Below are positions 19,868-29,947 of a DNA stretch of 64,000 bases, piece by piece. Position 1 is the stretch's first letter; every line of letters starts with the position of its first letter. Position numbers and translations under genes: made by a program. The notes beneath the pieces were generated by a model. The model had not been told where the DNA came from and did no database searches. It saw only the letters and a list, made by a program, of their open reading frames with translations. The DNA lies in NCBI RefSeq assembly GCF_039555755.1, contig NZ_CP154631.1, positions 2,914,001 through 2,978,000 on the forward strand, in the 5' to 3' direction. Source of the DNA: Pseudomonas sediminis (GTDB lineage: Bacteria; Pseudomonadota; Gammaproteobacteria; Pseudomonadales; Pseudomonadaceae).

Positions 19868-21016
19868 ATGACCAATACCACCGGCAAGATCAACCTGCTG
19901 GGCCTGACCCAGCCGGAAATGGAACAGTTCTTCGAGTCCATCGGCGAGAAGCGCTTCCGTGCCGGCCAGGTAATGAAGTGGATTCACCACTTTGGCGTCG
20001 ATGATTTCGCCGCCATGACCAATGTCGGCAAGGCCTTGCGCGAAAAGCTCGAGGCCTCTGCCGAGATTCGCGGCCCGGAAGTGGTCAGCGAAAATATTTC
20101 TGCCGATGGCACGCGCAAGTGGGTGGTGCGTGTGGCGTCGGGTAGCTGTGTGGAAACCGTTTATATTCCGCAGAACGGTCGCGGCACGCTTTGTGTTTCG
20201 TCCCAGGCCGGTTGTGCCCTGGATTGCAGCTTCTGCTCCACCGGCAAACAAGGCTTCAATAGCGACCTGACCAGTGCCGAGATCATCGGCCAGGTGTGGA
20301 TCGCCAACAAATCCTTCGGCAGCGTGCCGGCGAAGATCGATCGCGCCATCACCAACGTGGTGATGATGGGCATGGGCGAACCGCTGCTGAACTTCGACAA
20401 CGTCGTTTCCGCCATGCAGATCATGATGGACGACCTCGGTTATGGCATTTCCAAGCGCAAGGTGACCCTGTCCACCTCCGGCGTGGTACCGATGATCGAC
20501 AAGCTGGCCGAAGTCATCGACGTGTCCCTGGCGCTGTCGCTGCACGCGCCCAATGACGAGTTGCGCAATCAGTTGGTGCCGATCAACAAGAAGTACCCGC
20601 TGGACATGCTGCTGGCGGCCTGCAAGCGCTACGTCTCCAAGCTGGGCGAGAAACGCGTGCTGACCATCGAGTACACCCTGCTCAAAGGCGTCAACGATCA
20701 GCCTGAGCACGCTGAGCAGATGATCGCACTTCTGGCCGATGTACCTTGCAAGATCAACCTGATTCCGTTTAATCCCTTCCCCTTCTCGGGGTACGAGCGG
20801 CCGAGCAATAACGCCATTCGCCGCTTCCAGGACCTGTTGCACAAGGCTGGTCATAACGTCACGGTGCGCACGACGCGTGGTGACGATATCGATGCGGCCT
20901 GCGGCCAATTGGTTGGCCAGGTCATGGACCGTACTCGGCGCAGTGAGCGTTACATCGCAGTGCGTCAGCTGGGCAACGAGGCGCAAGAGCCTCGCACTGC
21001 CGCCAATCGAAATTGA
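19868..21016 (+). CDS. rlmN: 23S rRNA (A2503)/tRNA (A37) C2-methyltransferase RlmN
   Basis: A radical-SAM enzyme that methylates A2503 of 23S rRNA and A37 of some tRNAs. The 382-residue protein has the Cx3Cx2C cluster motif at C116, C120 and C123 ([15 protein letters not shown]), [14 protein letters not shown], and a C-terminal catalytic Cys near 345 (DIDAACGQL). It starts 26 bp after ndk and begins the conserved run rlmN-pilF-rodZ-ispG-hisS-yfgM-bamB-der. Confidence 0.97.
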   Translation: MTNTTGKINLLGLTQPEMEQFFESIGEKRFRAGQVMKWIHHFGVDDFAAMTNVGKALREKLEASAEIRGPEVVSENISADGTRKWVVRVASGSCVETVYIPQNGRGTLCVSSQAGCALDCSFCSTGKQGFNSDLTSAEIIGQVWIANKSFGSVPAKIDRAITNVVMMGMGEPLLNFDNVVSAMQIMMDDLGYGISKRKVTLSTSGVVPMIDKLAEVIDVSLALSLHAPNDELRNQLVPINKKYPLDMLLAACKRYVSKLGEKRVLTIEYTLLKGVNDQPEHAEQMIALLADVPCKINLIPFNPFPFSGYERPSNNAIRRFQDLLHKAGHNVTVRTTRGDDIDAACGQLVGQVMDRTRRSERYIAVRQLGNEAQEPRTAANRN

Positions 21017-21029
21017 AGAGAGGATGCCT

Positions 21030-21791
21030 ATGACCTTGCGCCCTGCGCTGTTATTGCTCGTTGTCAGCCTGCTTGCTGGTTGTGTGACCACCGGCGATGT
21101 TGACCCTATGCGTACGGCTGAAGGACGTGAGAAGGCACGTGATGCCTACGTACAACTGGGGATTGCCTATATCCAGCAAGGTGATACCCAGCGCGCCAAG
21201 GTGCCGCTGAAGAACGCACTCGATCTGGACTCCTCCAATGCGGATGCGCATGCCGCGCTGGCCATGGCGTTCCAGCTGGAAATGGAGCCGAAGCTGGCCG
21301 ATGAGCATTTTCGCAAAGCGTTGTCCCAGCGCCCGAAGGACGCCCGTCTGCTCAATAACTACGGTGGCTTTCTGTTCGAGCAGAAACGCTACGACGAGGC
21401 GATGAGCACGTATCTCAAGGCCGCTGAAGATAACCTCTACCCAGAGCGTTCGCGGGTGTTCGAGAACCTCGGGATGACTGCTTTGCAACTCGGTCAGCGC
21501 GAGCAGACCAAGGAATACCTCCAGCGTGCCTTGCGCCTGAGCAGCCGCCAGCCGCGCGCTTTGTTGGAAATGGCGGCGCTGTCCTATGAAGACAAAGAAT
21601 ATGTGCCAGCGCGCCGTTACTACGACAGCTACAGCGAAATAGCGCCACAGAATGCGCGTAGCCTGTTGCTTGGCGCGCGTCTAGCCGAAGTGTTTGAGGA
21701 TCGTGACCGTGCTGCCAGCCTTGGCTTGCAGTTGCGTCGTCTGTATCCGGCCTCTCAGGAATATCAGCAATTTGTTTCGGGGCAACAATGA
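21030..21791 (+). CDS. pilF: Type IV pilus biogenesis/stability lipoprotein PilF (PilW)
   Basis: An outer-membrane pilotin needed for assembly of the PilQ secretin and hence type IV pili. The 253-residue protein has a lipoprotein signal ending LLAGC (Cys18) and tandem TPR helices from about residue 35 to 240. I chose the ATG at 21030 because it is spaced 6 bp from GAGAGG; an ATG at 21024 is too close. Its stop overlaps the next start (ATGA). Confidence 0.92.
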   Translation: MTLRPALLLLVVSLLAGCVTTGDVDPMRTAEGREKARDAYVQLGIAYIQQGDTQRAKVPLKNALDLDSSNADAHAALAMAFQLEMEPKLADEHFRKALSQRPKDARLLNNYGGFLFEQKRYDEAMSTYLKAAEDNLYPERSRVFENLGMTALQLGQREQTKEYLQRALRLSSRQPRALLEMAALSYEDKEYVPARRYYDSYSEIAPQNARSLLLGARLAEVFEDRDRAASLGLQLRRLYPASQEYQQFVSGQQ

Positions 21792-22771
21792 ACGCGGCAC
21801 ATAGCGAAGTGGCTCAGCCGATGCCGACAAATCCAGGTGAAACCCTGCGCCAGGCCAGAGAAATCAAGGGCTGGAGTGTTGCCGAAGTGGCAACTCAGCT
21901 TAACCTGACGCCACAACGTCTGGCCCAGATCGAAGCCGGTGCTTTCGACAAGCTGCCGGGCACCACCTTTGCGCGTGGCTATATCCGGGCCTACGCCAAG
22001 CTGCTCGAAATGGACCAGAACCGGCTGGTAATGGAGTTCGACCAGTTCACCGGCACCGACGCCACTGGCAGCAGTGTGCATGCCCTTGGTCGTATCGAAG
22101 AGCCTGTGCGTTATTCGCAGAGCATCCTGCGCCTGGTGAGTTTCCTGTTGTTGCTGGCGTTGATCGGCGGCGGTTTTGTCTGGTGGCAGGATCAGGGGCG
22201 CCCAGGTGCCAGCCTGGCTGACCTGGGCCTGGAACATGTAGAAGTCGAGGGGGCCGACGGTACCACCCAGGTTCATTCGCTTGCCGAGCCGGAAGACCAG
22301 GCGGTAGTCGATGCTCAGGGCGGCGAGCAGGGCAGCCCTCTGCTGTTGCCAGTCGAGCCGGGTGAGGCACCGGAAGAGTCCTCGGTCGCAGAACAGCCTG
22401 CAGCTTCAGATGCTGCGCCGGAAAGCGCGCCAGAAACTCCGGCAGCCGCCGTGGCGAATGAGCCAGCAGCTGCTGCCAGTACAACAGCGCCTGCCACGGA
22501 GCCTGCCGCCCCTGTTGCCGTTCCAGCCGGGCAGGCTGCGCTGAACGTACAGTTCACTGCTGATTGCTGGACACAAGTGACCGATGCCGATGGAAAGGTC
22601 CTGGTCAGCGCGCTCAAGCGCAGTGGCGAAAGCATCGAACTGACCGGCAAAGCACCGATGGAGCTGCGCCTGGGCTTTGCCCGTGGCGCCCAGGTGACCT
22701 ACAACGGCCAAAGCGTGGACGTTGCGCCGCATATGACCGGCGAAACCGCGCGCCTGAAACTGGGGTTGTAA
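21788..22771 (+). CDS. rodZ: RodZ-like cytoskeletal/helix-turn-helix membrane protein
   Basis: RodZ links MreB filaments to the cell-wall elongation machinery. The 327-residue protein has an N-terminal Cro-type helix-turn-helix (about 18-85, TLRQAREIKGWSVAEVA), one membrane helix near 115-135 (LRLVSFLLLLALIGGGFVW), an Ala/Pro/Glu-rich periplasmic linker (about 170-245) and a C-terminal DUF4115 beta domain. It overlaps pilF by 4 bp and precedes ispG, as is usual in gammaproteobacteria. Confidence 0.88.
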   Translation: MNAAHSEVAQPMPTNPGETLRQAREIKGWSVAEVATQLNLTPQRLAQIEAGAFDKLPGTTFARGYIRAYAKLLEMDQNRLVMEFDQFTGTDATGSSVHALGRIEEPVRYSQSILRLVSFLLLLALIGGGFVWWQDQGRPGASLADLGLEHVEVEGADGTTQVHSLAEPEDQAVVDAQGGEQGSPLLLPVEPGEAPEESSVAEQPAASDAAPESAPETPAAAVANEPAAAASTTAPATEPAAPVAVPAGQAALNVQFTADCWTQVTDADGKVLVSALKRSGESIELTGKAPMELRLGFARGAQVTYNGQSVDVAPHMTGETARLKLGL

Positions 22772-22774
22772 AGC

Positions 22775-23887
22775 ATGCATTGCGAATCGCCGATCAAGCG
22801 CCGACTGTCGCGCAAGATCTGGGTTGGCTCGGTACCGGTGGGCGGCGATGCGCCGATCACCGTGCAGAGCATGACCAATACCGACACCAACGATGTGGCC
22901 GCTACCGTGGCACAGATCCGTCGCCTGGAAGATGCCGGCGCCGATATCGTGCGCGTTTCCGTGCCGGACATGGATGCGGCCGAAGCCTTCGGCCGGATCA
23001 AGCAGCAGGTACGTGTACCGCTGGTAGCCGACATCCACTTCGATTACCAGATCGCCCTGCGCGTGGCCGAGCTGGGCGTCGATTGCCTGCGGATCAACCC
23101 GGGCAACATCGGTCGCGAGGATCGCGTCAGGGCGGTGGTTGAGGCTGCCCGTGACAAAGGCATTCCGATTCGTATCGGCGTCAATGCCGGTTCGCTGGAA
23201 AAGGATCTGCAGAAGAAATATGGCGAGCCGACCCCGGAAGCTCTGGTGGAGTCGGCGCTGCGTCATGTCGAACACCTTGACCGCCTGAACTTCCCCGACT
23301 TCAAGGTCAGTGTGAAGGCCTCCGACGTCTTCATGGCTGTAGAAGCCTACCGCCTGCTGGCCAAGCAGATCGAGCAGCCGCTGCACCTGGGTATCACCGA
23401 AGCGGGTGGCCTGCGCTCCGGCACGGTCAAGTCGGCAGTCGGTCTGGGCATGCTGCTGGCCGACGGCATTGGCGATACCATCCGTATCTCTCTGGCTGCC
23501 GATCCGGTGGAGGAGATCAAGGTTGGTTTCGATATCCTCAAATCCCTGCGTCTGCGTTCTCGCGGTATCAACTTCATCGCCTGCCCGAGCTGTTCGCGGC
23601 AGAACTTCGATGTGGTCAAGACCATGAACGAGCTGGAAACGCGTGTCGAGGACCTGCTGGTGCCGCTGGACGTGGCCGTGATCGGCTGCGTGGTCAACGG
23701 GCCCGGCGAAGCCAAGGAGGCGCATATCGGCCTCACCGGCGGTAGCCCGAACAACTTGGTCTATATCGACGGCAAGCCCGCCTCGAAGCTGACCAACGAA
23801 AACCTGGTGGACGAGCTGGAAAAGCTCATCCGCGACAAGGCGGCCGAAAAGCTCGCCGCCGATGCGGCCGTGATCGTGCGCGGCTGA
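22775..23887 (+). CDS. ispG: (E)-4-hydroxy-3-methylbut-2-enyl-diphosphate synthase IspG
   Basis: A [4Fe-4S] enzyme that converts MEcPP to HMBPP in the MEP isoprenoid pathway, and so depends on the isc system encoded upstream. The 370-residue protein has the cluster ligands C270 and C273 (ACPSCSRQ) and C305 ([10 protein letters not shown]), with the fourth ligand Glu nearby. The N-terminal barrel includes [18 protein letters not shown]. It starts 3 bp after rodZ. Confidence 0.97.
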   Translation: MHCESPIKRRLSRKIWVGSVPVGGDAPITVQSMTNTDTNDVAATVAQIRRLEDAGADIVRVSVPDMDAAEAFGRIKQQVRVPLVADIHFDYQIALRVAELGVDCLRINPGNIGREDRVRAVVEAARDKGIPIRIGVNAGSLEKDLQKKYGEPTPEALVESALRHVEHLDRLNFPDFKVSVKASDVFMAVEAYRLLAKQIEQPLHLGITEAGGLRSGTVKSAVGLGMLLADGIGDTIRISLAADPVEEIKVGFDILKSLRLRSRGINFIACPSCSRQNFDVVKTMNELETRVEDLLVPLDVAVIGCVVNGPGEAKEAHIGLTGGSPNNLVYIDGKPASKLTNENLVDELEKLIRDKAAEKLAADAAVIVRG

Positions 23888-23907
23888 TCCGTGCGTAAGG
23901 AATACAC

Positions 23908-25194
23908 TTGAGCAAGTCCCTGCAAGCCATTCGTGGCATGAACGATATCCTGCCGGAGCAGACGCCTGCCTGGCGCTACCTGGAAAGTACCCTGGTCAGC
24001 CTGCTCGATGGCTACGGCTACAAGGAAATCCGCCTGCCCATCGTCGAGTACACCGAGCTGTTCGCTCGCGGTATCGGTGAAGGCACCGACGTGGTCGACA
24101 AGGAGATGTACACCTTCCTTGATCGCAACGAAGAATCCCTGACTCTGCGTCCCGAAGGCACTGCCGGTTGCGTGCGTGCCGTGCTCGAACATGGTCTTTC
24201 CGGCGGCGGCCAGGTGCAGAAACTGTGGTACGCCGGCCCCATGTTCCGCTACGAGAAGCCGCAGAAAGGTCGCTATCGCCAGTTCCATCAGGTCGGCGTG
24301 GAAGCCTTCAACCTGCCGGGGCCGGACGTCGATGCCGAGCTGATCGTGCTCACCTGGCGTTTGTGGAAAAAGCTCGGTTTGTCTGATGCCGTGACCCTGC
24401 AGCTCAACAGCCTGGGTTCCAGCGAGGCGCGTGCGGCTTATCGCGACGCACTGGTAGCCTACTTGCAGGAGCGTTTCGATCAGCTCGATGAAGACAGCCA
24501 GCGTCGCCTGACCACCAATCCGCTGCGCATCCTCGACAGCAAGAACGAAGCGACCCAGGCCGCGCTGGTAGGCGCACCGACCTTGGGCGATTACCTCGAT
24601 GAGGAATCGCGCCTGCACTTCGAGGGCGTCAAGGCGCGCCTGGATGCAGCCGGCATTCGCTACCAGATCAATCACAAACTGGTGCGCGGTCTGGATTACT
24701 ACAATCGCACCGTGTTCGAGTGGGTCACCGACAAGCTCGGCTCCCAGGGCACTGTATGTGCTGGTGGCCGCTACGATGGCCTGGTTTCCATGTTGGGTGG
24801 CAAGGCTACGCCAGGCGTCGGTTTCGCCATGGGTGTCGAGCGTCTGGTGCTGCTGCTGGAGACCCTGCAGTTGCTACCGGCTGACCTCAATCGCGCCGCC
24901 GATGTTTACATCTGTGCCTTTGGCGAGGCTGCCGAGCTGGCTGCTCTGGCGCTGGTCGAGCGCCTGCGTGACGAATTGCCGGGACTGCGCCTGTTGCTCA
25001 ACTCCGGTGGTGGCAGTTTCAAGAGCCAGTTCAAGAAGGCCGACAAGAGTGGCGCACGCTATGCGCTGATTCTGGGGGACGACGAATTGGCAGGGCGCGT
25101 GGTAGGTTGCAAACCGCTGCGTGACGACAGTGAACAACAAAGTGTTGCCTGGGATGCTCTGGCTGAGCATCTGGCTGCCTGCCAGCAGGCCTGA
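23908..25194 (+). CDS. hisS: Histidine--tRNA ligase
   Basis: A class II aminoacyl-tRNA synthetase that charges tRNA-His. The 428-residue protein starts at TTG with AAGGAA 6 bp upstream, giving [18 protein letters not shown]. It shows motif 2 ([17 protein letters not shown]), the histidine motif [13 protein letters not shown] and motif 3 ([16 protein letters not shown]), then an anticodon-binding domain. It lies between ispG and yfgM. Confidence 0.97.
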   Translation: MSKSLQAIRGMNDILPEQTPAWRYLESTLVSLLDGYGYKEIRLPIVEYTELFARGIGEGTDVVDKEMYTFLDRNEESLTLRPEGTAGCVRAVLEHGLSGGGQVQKLWYAGPMFRYEKPQKGRYRQFHQVGVEAFNLPGPDVDAELIVLTWRLWKKLGLSDAVTLQLNSLGSSEARAAYRDALVAYLQERFDQLDEDSQRRLTTNPLRILDSKNEATQAALVGAPTLGDYLDEESRLHFEGVKARLDAAGIRYQINHKLVRGLDYYNRTVFEWVTDKLGSQGTVCAGGRYDGLVSMLGGKATPGVGFAMGVERLVLLLETLQLLPADLNRAADVYICAFGEAAELAALALVERLRDELPGLRLLLNSGGGSFKSQFKKADKSGARYALILGDDELAGRVVGCKPLRDDSEQQSVAWDALAEHLAACQQA

Positions 25195-25226
25195 GCAGGC
25201 TCTCGATTAGGAGTACGGGGTTAGAC

Positions 25227-25865
25227 ATGCAGACCGAAGACGAACAGATCGCACAAATGAAGGACTGGTGGGATCGTAACGGCAAGCCTTTGCTGGCCGG
25301 CGGCGTATTGGCGCTGGTAGCTGTATTCGGCTGGCAGGGCTGGCAGAAGTATCAGGACAATCAGGCGCAAAGCGCCTCCGTGCTTTATCAGCAGTTGCTG
25401 GAAACGGCACTGGACCCAGCCGGTAAGCCCGATGCTGCTAAAGTCGCCGAACTGGCCGGCAAGCTCGACAGTGAGTTTGGCGGTAGCCACTACGCCCAGT
25501 ACGGCAACCTGTTCGTCGCCAAGGTCGCCGTCGAAGCCGACCGTCTCGACGATGCCGCTGCCGCGCTGCAGCGCGTGCTCGACAAGCCGGCCGACGCCAC
25601 GCTCGGTGAGCTGGCGCGTCAGCGTCTGGCCCGTGTTCTGGCAGCCCAGGACAAGACTGACGATGCGTTGAAACTGCTCGATGCCAAGGTCGAGGACGCT
25701 TTCCTCGCCAGCCGCGAAGAACTCAAGGGCGATCTGCTGGTACAACTGGGTCGCAGCGATGACGCGCACGCCGCCTATCAGAAGGCCAAGGATGCGCTGG
25801 CCGAAGACGCCGCTGTTGGCGGTCTGCAGATGAAGCTGGACGACCTGGCAAAAGGGGATGCGTGA
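25227..25865 (+). CDS. yfgM: YfgM-like ancillary translocon subunit (TPR, tail in periplasm)
   Basis: A 212-residue inner-membrane protein with a short cytoplasmic N terminus (MQTEDEQIAQMKDWWDRNG), one membrane helix near 22-40 and a periplasmic TPR-like domain. In enterics YfgM associates with SecYEG and the chaperone PpiD. The position between hisS and bamB and the N-terminal motif support the assignment. Its stop lies a few bases before the bamB start. Confidence 0.9.
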   Translation: MQTEDEQIAQMKDWWDRNGKPLLAGGVLALVAVFGWQGWQKYQDNQAQSASVLYQQLLETALDPAGKPDAAKVAELAGKLDSEFGGSHYAQYGNLFVAKVAVEADRLDDAAAALQRVLDKPADATLGELARQRLARVLAAQDKTDDALKLLDAKVEDAFLASREELKGDLLVQLGRSDDAHAAYQKAKDALAEDAAVGGLQMKLDDLAKGDA

Positions 25866-25869
25866 CGTG

Positions 25870-27009
25870 ATGCGTTGGAAGAATGCCGCACTGCTGGCTC
25901 TGGCCGTTCTGGCCGTGGGTTGCAGCAGCAATAGCAAGAAGGAACTGCCGCCCGCCGAACTGACCAAGTTCGACGCCGAAGTCGAGCTGCGTACCGAGTG
26001 GAGCCGCTCCGTTGGTGATGGTCAGGGCGATACCTTCAACATGCTGGTGCCGGCCATCGACGGTGATGTGATATACGCCGCTGATGTCGAAGGTCTGGTC
26101 ATGGCCATGGACCGCACCAGCGGCAAGGTCATCTGGCGCAAGAAGCTTGAAATCCCGGTATCCGGCGCCATCGGTGTAGGCTACGGCCAGGTATTGTTGG
26201 GTACCCTCAAGGGTGAAGTGATCGCCCTGGACTCCAGTGACGGTGAAGAACAATGGCGTTCGCGCGTGACCAGCGAAGTGCTGGCTGCGCCGGCTAGCAA
26301 CGGCGATATCGTCGTGGTGCAGACCCAGGACGACCGTCTGATTGCCTTCGATGCCAGCACCGGCAGCCAGCGCTGGATCGTCGAGAACACCCCGGCCGTA
26401 CTGACCCTGCGCGGCACTGGCGCTCCGCTGGTGACCAACCGCCTGGTGGTCGCCGGTCTGTCCAGCGGCAAGGTGATTGCGGTCGACGCCCAGCGCGGCC
26501 TGCCGGTCTGGGAGCAGCGTATCGCCATCCCGCAGGGTCGTTCCGAACTGGAGCGTGTTGTCGACATCGACGGCGGCCTGCTGTTGTCCGGCGGCACCGT
26601 CTACGCGGTGAGCTACCAGGGCCGTGTCGCGGCCATGGATCTGGAGTCCGGTCGCGTACTCTGGCAGCGCGAGGCATCCAGCTCGGTTGGCGTCGCTCAA
26701 GGTTTCGGTAACGTCTATGTCAGCATGGCCAACGGCACCGTCGAAGGTATCGACGAGCGCAGCGCTTCGGCCCTGTGGAGCAACGATTCGATGGCGCGTC
26801 GCCAGCTGTCGGGCCCGGCAGTGTTCTCGAGTTATGTCGCCGTGGGTGACTACGAAGGCTATCTGCACCTGCTGAGCCAGGTCGATGGTCGCTTCGTCGG
26901 CCGTACCCGCATCGACAGCGACGGCCTGCGTGCCCAGCCGTTGGTGGTGGGTGACTGGTTGTACGTCTACGGTAATAGCGGCAAGTTGGTGGCACTGACC
27001 ATCAAGTAA
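25870..27009 (+). CDS. bamB: Outer-membrane protein assembly factor BamB
   Basis: A lipoprotein of the BAM complex that helps insert outer-membrane beta-barrels. The 379-residue protein has a lipoprotein signal ending LAVGC (Cys18 from this start) and an eight-bladed beta-propeller of PQQ-like repeats, for example AMDRTSGKVIWRKKL and AVDAQRGLPVWEQRI. Possible alternative starts lie at 25858 and 25867; I preferred the ATG with an AGGGG at workable spacing. Confidence 0.94.
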   Translation: MRWKNAALLALAVLAVGCSSNSKKELPPAELTKFDAEVELRTEWSRSVGDGQGDTFNMLVPAIDGDVIYAADVEGLVMAMDRTSGKVIWRKKLEIPVSGAIGVGYGQVLLGTLKGEVIALDSSDGEEQWRSRVTSEVLAAPASNGDIVVVQTQDDRLIAFDASTGSQRWIVENTPAVLTLRGTGAPLVTNRLVVAGLSSGKVIAVDAQRGLPVWEQRIAIPQGRSELERVVDIDGGLLLSGGTVYAVSYQGRVAAMDLESGRVLWQREASSSVGVAQGFGNVYVSMANGTVEGIDERSASALWSNDSMARRQLSGPAVFSSYVAVGDYEGYLHLLSQVDGRFVGRTRIDSDGLRAQPLVVGDWLYVYGNSGKLVALTIK

Positions 27010-27049
27010 CACGCTATGCTGCCGGTAACCCGACAGCATGAAACACCCT

Positions 27050-27077
27050 GGCCGCTGCCCTTGCAGCGGCCTTTGCA
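27050..27077 (+). terminator. Probable terminator after bamB
   Basis: GGCCGCTGC and GCAGCGGCC form a 9-bp stem with a 4-nt loop, followed by TTTGCATTTT. It lies about 40 bp past the bamB stop and 30 bp before der, so der may be partly uncoupled from the upstream operon. Confidence 0.65.
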
Positions 27078-27106
27078 TTTTCTGAATTAACCGAGTGGAG
27101 AGCCTG

Positions 27107-28582
27107 ATGGTTCCCGTAATTGCCCTGGTGGGCCGGCCGAATGTCGGCAAGTCCACGCTCTTCAACCGCCTGACCCGCAGCCGCGACGCTATCGTCGGCG
27201 ACCTGTCCGGTCTGACCCGCGACCGCCAGTATGGCGAGGCGAAGTGGCAGGGGCGCACCTATATCGTGATCGACACCGGTGGTATTTCCGGTGACGAGGA
27301 AGGCATCGACGCGAAGATGGCCGAGCAGTCGCTGCAGGCCATCGAAGAGGCCGATGCCGTGCTGTTCCTGGTGGACGCGCGCGCTGGCATGACCGCCTCC
27401 GACCAGATGATCGGCGAGCACCTGCGCCGTCGTAACAAGCAGAGCTTCCTCGTGGTGAACAAGGTCGACAACCTCGATGTCGACCTGGCTCGCGCCGAAT
27501 TCAGCCCCATGGGCCTGGGTGAACCACTGGCGATTGCCGGTGCTCACGGCCGCGGTATCACCCAGATGCTGGAAGTGGTTCTCGGCGCGTTCCCCAAGGA
27601 CGCCGGCGAGCCGGAGGAGGGTGCCGAAGACGAGGAGGTGCTGGAAGGCCAGGAGGCCAAGCGCATTCCCGGCCCGAGCGAGAAGGACGGCATCAAGCTG
27701 GCCATCATCGGTCGCCCCAACGTCGGCAAGTCCACCCTGGTCAACCGCATGCTCGGTGAAGAGCGGGTCATCGTCTATGACCAGGCGGGAACCACGCGCG
27801 ACAGCATCTACATTCCGTTCGAGCGCGACGACGAGAAGTACACGCTGATCGACACTGCCGGCGTGCGCCGTCGCGGCAAGATCTTCGAGGCTGTGGAGAA
27901 ATTCTCCGTGGTCAAGACGCTGCAGGCCATTCAGGACTCCAACGTCGTGGTGTTCGTCATGGACGCCCGCGAAGGTGTGGTCGACCACGACCTCAACCTG
28001 CTCGGCTTCGTGCTGGAAAGCGGCCGCGCTCTGGTCATTGCCCTGAACAAATGGGACGGCATGGACCAGGGGCAGAAGGATTATGTGAAGACCGAGCTGG
28101 AGCGCCGGCTGTTCTTCGTCGACTTCGCCGATATCCACTTCATTTCCGCCCTGCACGGCACTGGCGTGGGCCATCTGTACAAGTCGGTGCAGGCCTCGTT
28201 CAAGTCGGCGATCACCCGTTGGCCGACCAGCCGCCTGACGCAGATTCTCGAAGATGCCGTCAGCGACCACGCGCCGCCTCTGGTCAACGGTCGCCGCATC
28301 AAGCTGCGCTATGCCCACCTGGGCGGTGCCAACCCGCCGCTGATCGTAATCCACGGTAACCAGGTCGACGCCGTGCCGCGCGCCTACACCCGTTACCTGG
28401 AAAACACCTTCCGCCGTGTGCTGAAGCTGGTCGGTACGCCGATTCGCATCGAGTACAAGGGCGGTGAAAACCCCTACGAGGGCAACAAGAACAAGCTCAC
28501 CGACCGTCAGGTGAACAAGAAGCGCCGCCTGATGAGCCACCACAAGAAGGCCGAGAAAAAGCGCAAGGACAAGCGCAAGTAA
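27107..28582 (+). CDS. der: Ribosome biogenesis GTPase Der (EngA)
   Basis: An essential double GTPase in 50S subunit assembly. The 491-residue protein has two G domains, each with a [10 protein letters not shown]-loop (about 8-16 and 203-211), DTAG/DTGG switch motifs and NKxD specificity motifs (NKVD and NKWD). An acidic linker lies between them, with a C-terminal KH-like domain and a Lys-rich tail. I chose [16 protein letters not shown] rather than an in-frame GTG 12 bp upstream that forms part of the ribosome-binding region. Confidence 0.97.
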   Translation: MVPVIALVGRPNVGKSTLFNRLTRSRDAIVGDLSGLTRDRQYGEAKWQGRTYIVIDTGGISGDEEGIDAKMAEQSLQAIEEADAVLFLVDARAGMTASDQMIGEHLRRRNKQSFLVVNKVDNLDVDLARAEFSPMGLGEPLAIAGAHGRGITQMLEVVLGAFPKDAGEPEEGAEDEEVLEGQEAKRIPGPSEKDGIKLAIIGRPNVGKSTLVNRMLGEERVIVYDQAGTTRDSIYIPFERDDEKYTLIDTAGVRRRGKIFEAVEKFSVVKTLQAIQDSNVVVFVMDAREGVVDHDLNLLGFVLESGRALVIALNKWDGMDQGQKDYVKTELERRLFFVDFADIHFISALHGTGVGHLYKSVQASFKSAITRWPTSRLTQILEDAVSDHAPPLVNGRRIKLRYAHLGGANPPLIVIHGNQVDAVPRAYTRYLENTFRRVLKLVGTPIRIEYKGGENPYEGNKNKLTDRQVNKKRRLMSHHKKAEKKRKDKRK

Positions 28583-28724
28583 TCGCCTTTGGCCCCTGCA
28601 CGCCGGGTATCGCCCGGCGTGTACGGCATAAGCTTCCAACGCTTTTTCATAAGCAGCGCAGGTGCCGCCTGCTGCGCCCTTCGGCTATCCTCGCGGCTTG
28701 CCTTGTTCTTCGTAGGAAGTCGCG

Positions 28725-29873
28725 ATGCTCGCCAGTAAACTGCCCAACGTCGGCACCACCATCTTCACGCGCATGTCCCAGCTCGCTGCCGATGTTGGCG
28801 CGATCAACCTGTCTCAGGGCTTTCCCGACTTCGATGGGCCGCAGGCACTGCGTGAGGCCGTGGCGCGGCACGTCATGGAAGGGCGCAACCAGTATTCGCC
28901 AATGACCGGCTTGCCCGCGCTACGTCAGCAGGTGGCGGCCAAGCTCGCCCGCAGCTATGGCGTGCAGCGCGATGCCGATAGCGAGATCACCATCACGCCT
29001 GGGGCCACCGAGGCGATCTTCTGCGCGGTGCAGGCGCTGATTCACCCGGGGGATGAAGCCATCGTGCTCGACCCTTGCTACGACAGTTACGAGCCGTCGG
29101 TGGAGCTGGCCGGTGGGCGTTGTGTGCATGTGCCGTTGGCATTGCCGGACTTCGCTGTCGATTGGCAGCGTCTGGCCGATGTGATCACTCCGCGCACCCG
29201 ACTGATCTTCCTCAACTCCCCGCATAATCCCAGCGGTGCGCTGCTGACCCGCGCTGACCTGGATAAGCTGGCCGAGCTGATTCGTGGGCGCAATATCCAT
29301 GTGATCAGCGACGAGGTCTACGAGCACCTGATCTATGACGGCCAGCGGCATGCCAGCGTGCTGGCCCACGACGAGCTGTATCAGCGCGCCTTCGTGGTCA
29401 GCTCCTTCGGCAAGACCTATCACGTCACCGGCTGGAAGACCGGCTACGTGGTGGCGCCACCGGCACTGACCGCCGAGCTGCGCAAGATCCACCAATACGT
29501 CAACTTTTGCGGGGTGACGCCGCTGCAGTTCGCGCTGGCTGACTTCATGGCCGCGCACCCCGAGCATGTCGAAGAACTGCCGGCCTTTTACCAGGCCAAG
29601 CGCGACCTGTTCTGCGACCTGCTGGCTGGCTCGCGCTTCACCTTCACCCGCGCGCCGGGCACCTATTTCCAACTGGCCGACTATTCGGCGATTCGCCCTG
29701 ATCTGGATGACGTGGCCATGGCCGAGTGGCTGACCCGCGAGCATGGTGTGGCGGCTATTCCGGTGTCGGTGTTCTATCAGTCGGCACCTCAGGGTATGCG
29801 CCTGGTGCGTTTCTGCTTCGCCAAGCGTGAGGAAACCCTGCGCCAGGCGGCAGAGAAGCTCAGCGCGGTATGA
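28725..29873 (+). CDS. PLP-dependent aminotransferase (methionine/glutamine transaminase type, YbdL-like)
   Basis: A class I aminotransferase of 382 residues. The N-terminal NLSQGFPDF, the central NSPHNPSGALL and the PLP-lysine motif SSFGKTYHVTGWKTGY (Lys about 230) place it with YbdL/kynurenine-glutamine transaminases, which use methionine or glutamine as amino donor and 2-oxo acids as acceptor. It is followed by an omega-amidase-type nitrilase. That pairing is known from the methionine-salvage transamination route, where the amidase hydrolyses 2-oxoglutaramate left from glutamine. The exact substrate is inferred. Confidence 0.85.
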   Translation: MLASKLPNVGTTIFTRMSQLAADVGAINLSQGFPDFDGPQALREAVARHVMEGRNQYSPMTGLPALRQQVAAKLARSYGVQRDADSEITITPGATEAIFCAVQALIHPGDEAIVLDPCYDSYEPSVELAGGRCVHVPLALPDFAVDWQRLADVITPRTRLIFLNSPHNPSGALLTRADLDKLAELIRGRNIHVISDEVYEHLIYDGQRHASVLAHDELYQRAFVVSSFGKTYHVTGWKTGYVVAPPALTAELRKIHQYVNFCGVTPLQFALADFMAAHPEHVEELPAFYQAKRDLFCDLLAGSRFTFTRAPGTYFQLADYSAIRPDLDDVAMAEWLTREHGVAAIPVSVFYQSAPQGMRLVRFCFAKREETLRQAAEKLSAV

Positions 29874-29876
29874 GGG

Positions 29877-29929
29877 GTAGGGCGGGTGTAACCCGCCTCT
29901 GAGGTGTTGGCGGGTTTCACCCGCCCTAC
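29877..29929. repeat. Inverted pair of 21-bp GTAGGGCGGGTG repeats
   Basis: Positions 29877-29897 and the reverse complement of 29909-29929 agree at 20 of 21 bases (GTAGGGCGGGTG then T or A, AACCCGCC), and each arm is itself partly palindromic. The pair fills the gap between the aminotransferase and amidase genes. A related hairpin with GTAGGGTGGGCGCC lies at 50704-50737. Confidence 0.7.
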
Positions 29930-29947
29930 GGTGAGCGAGGCCTACAA

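Noticed and set aside
28599..28621. Hairpin CACGCCGGG/CCCGGCGTG after der as a terminator
   Set aside because: The stem is good but there is no T-run after it, so I did not call a Rho-independent terminator.
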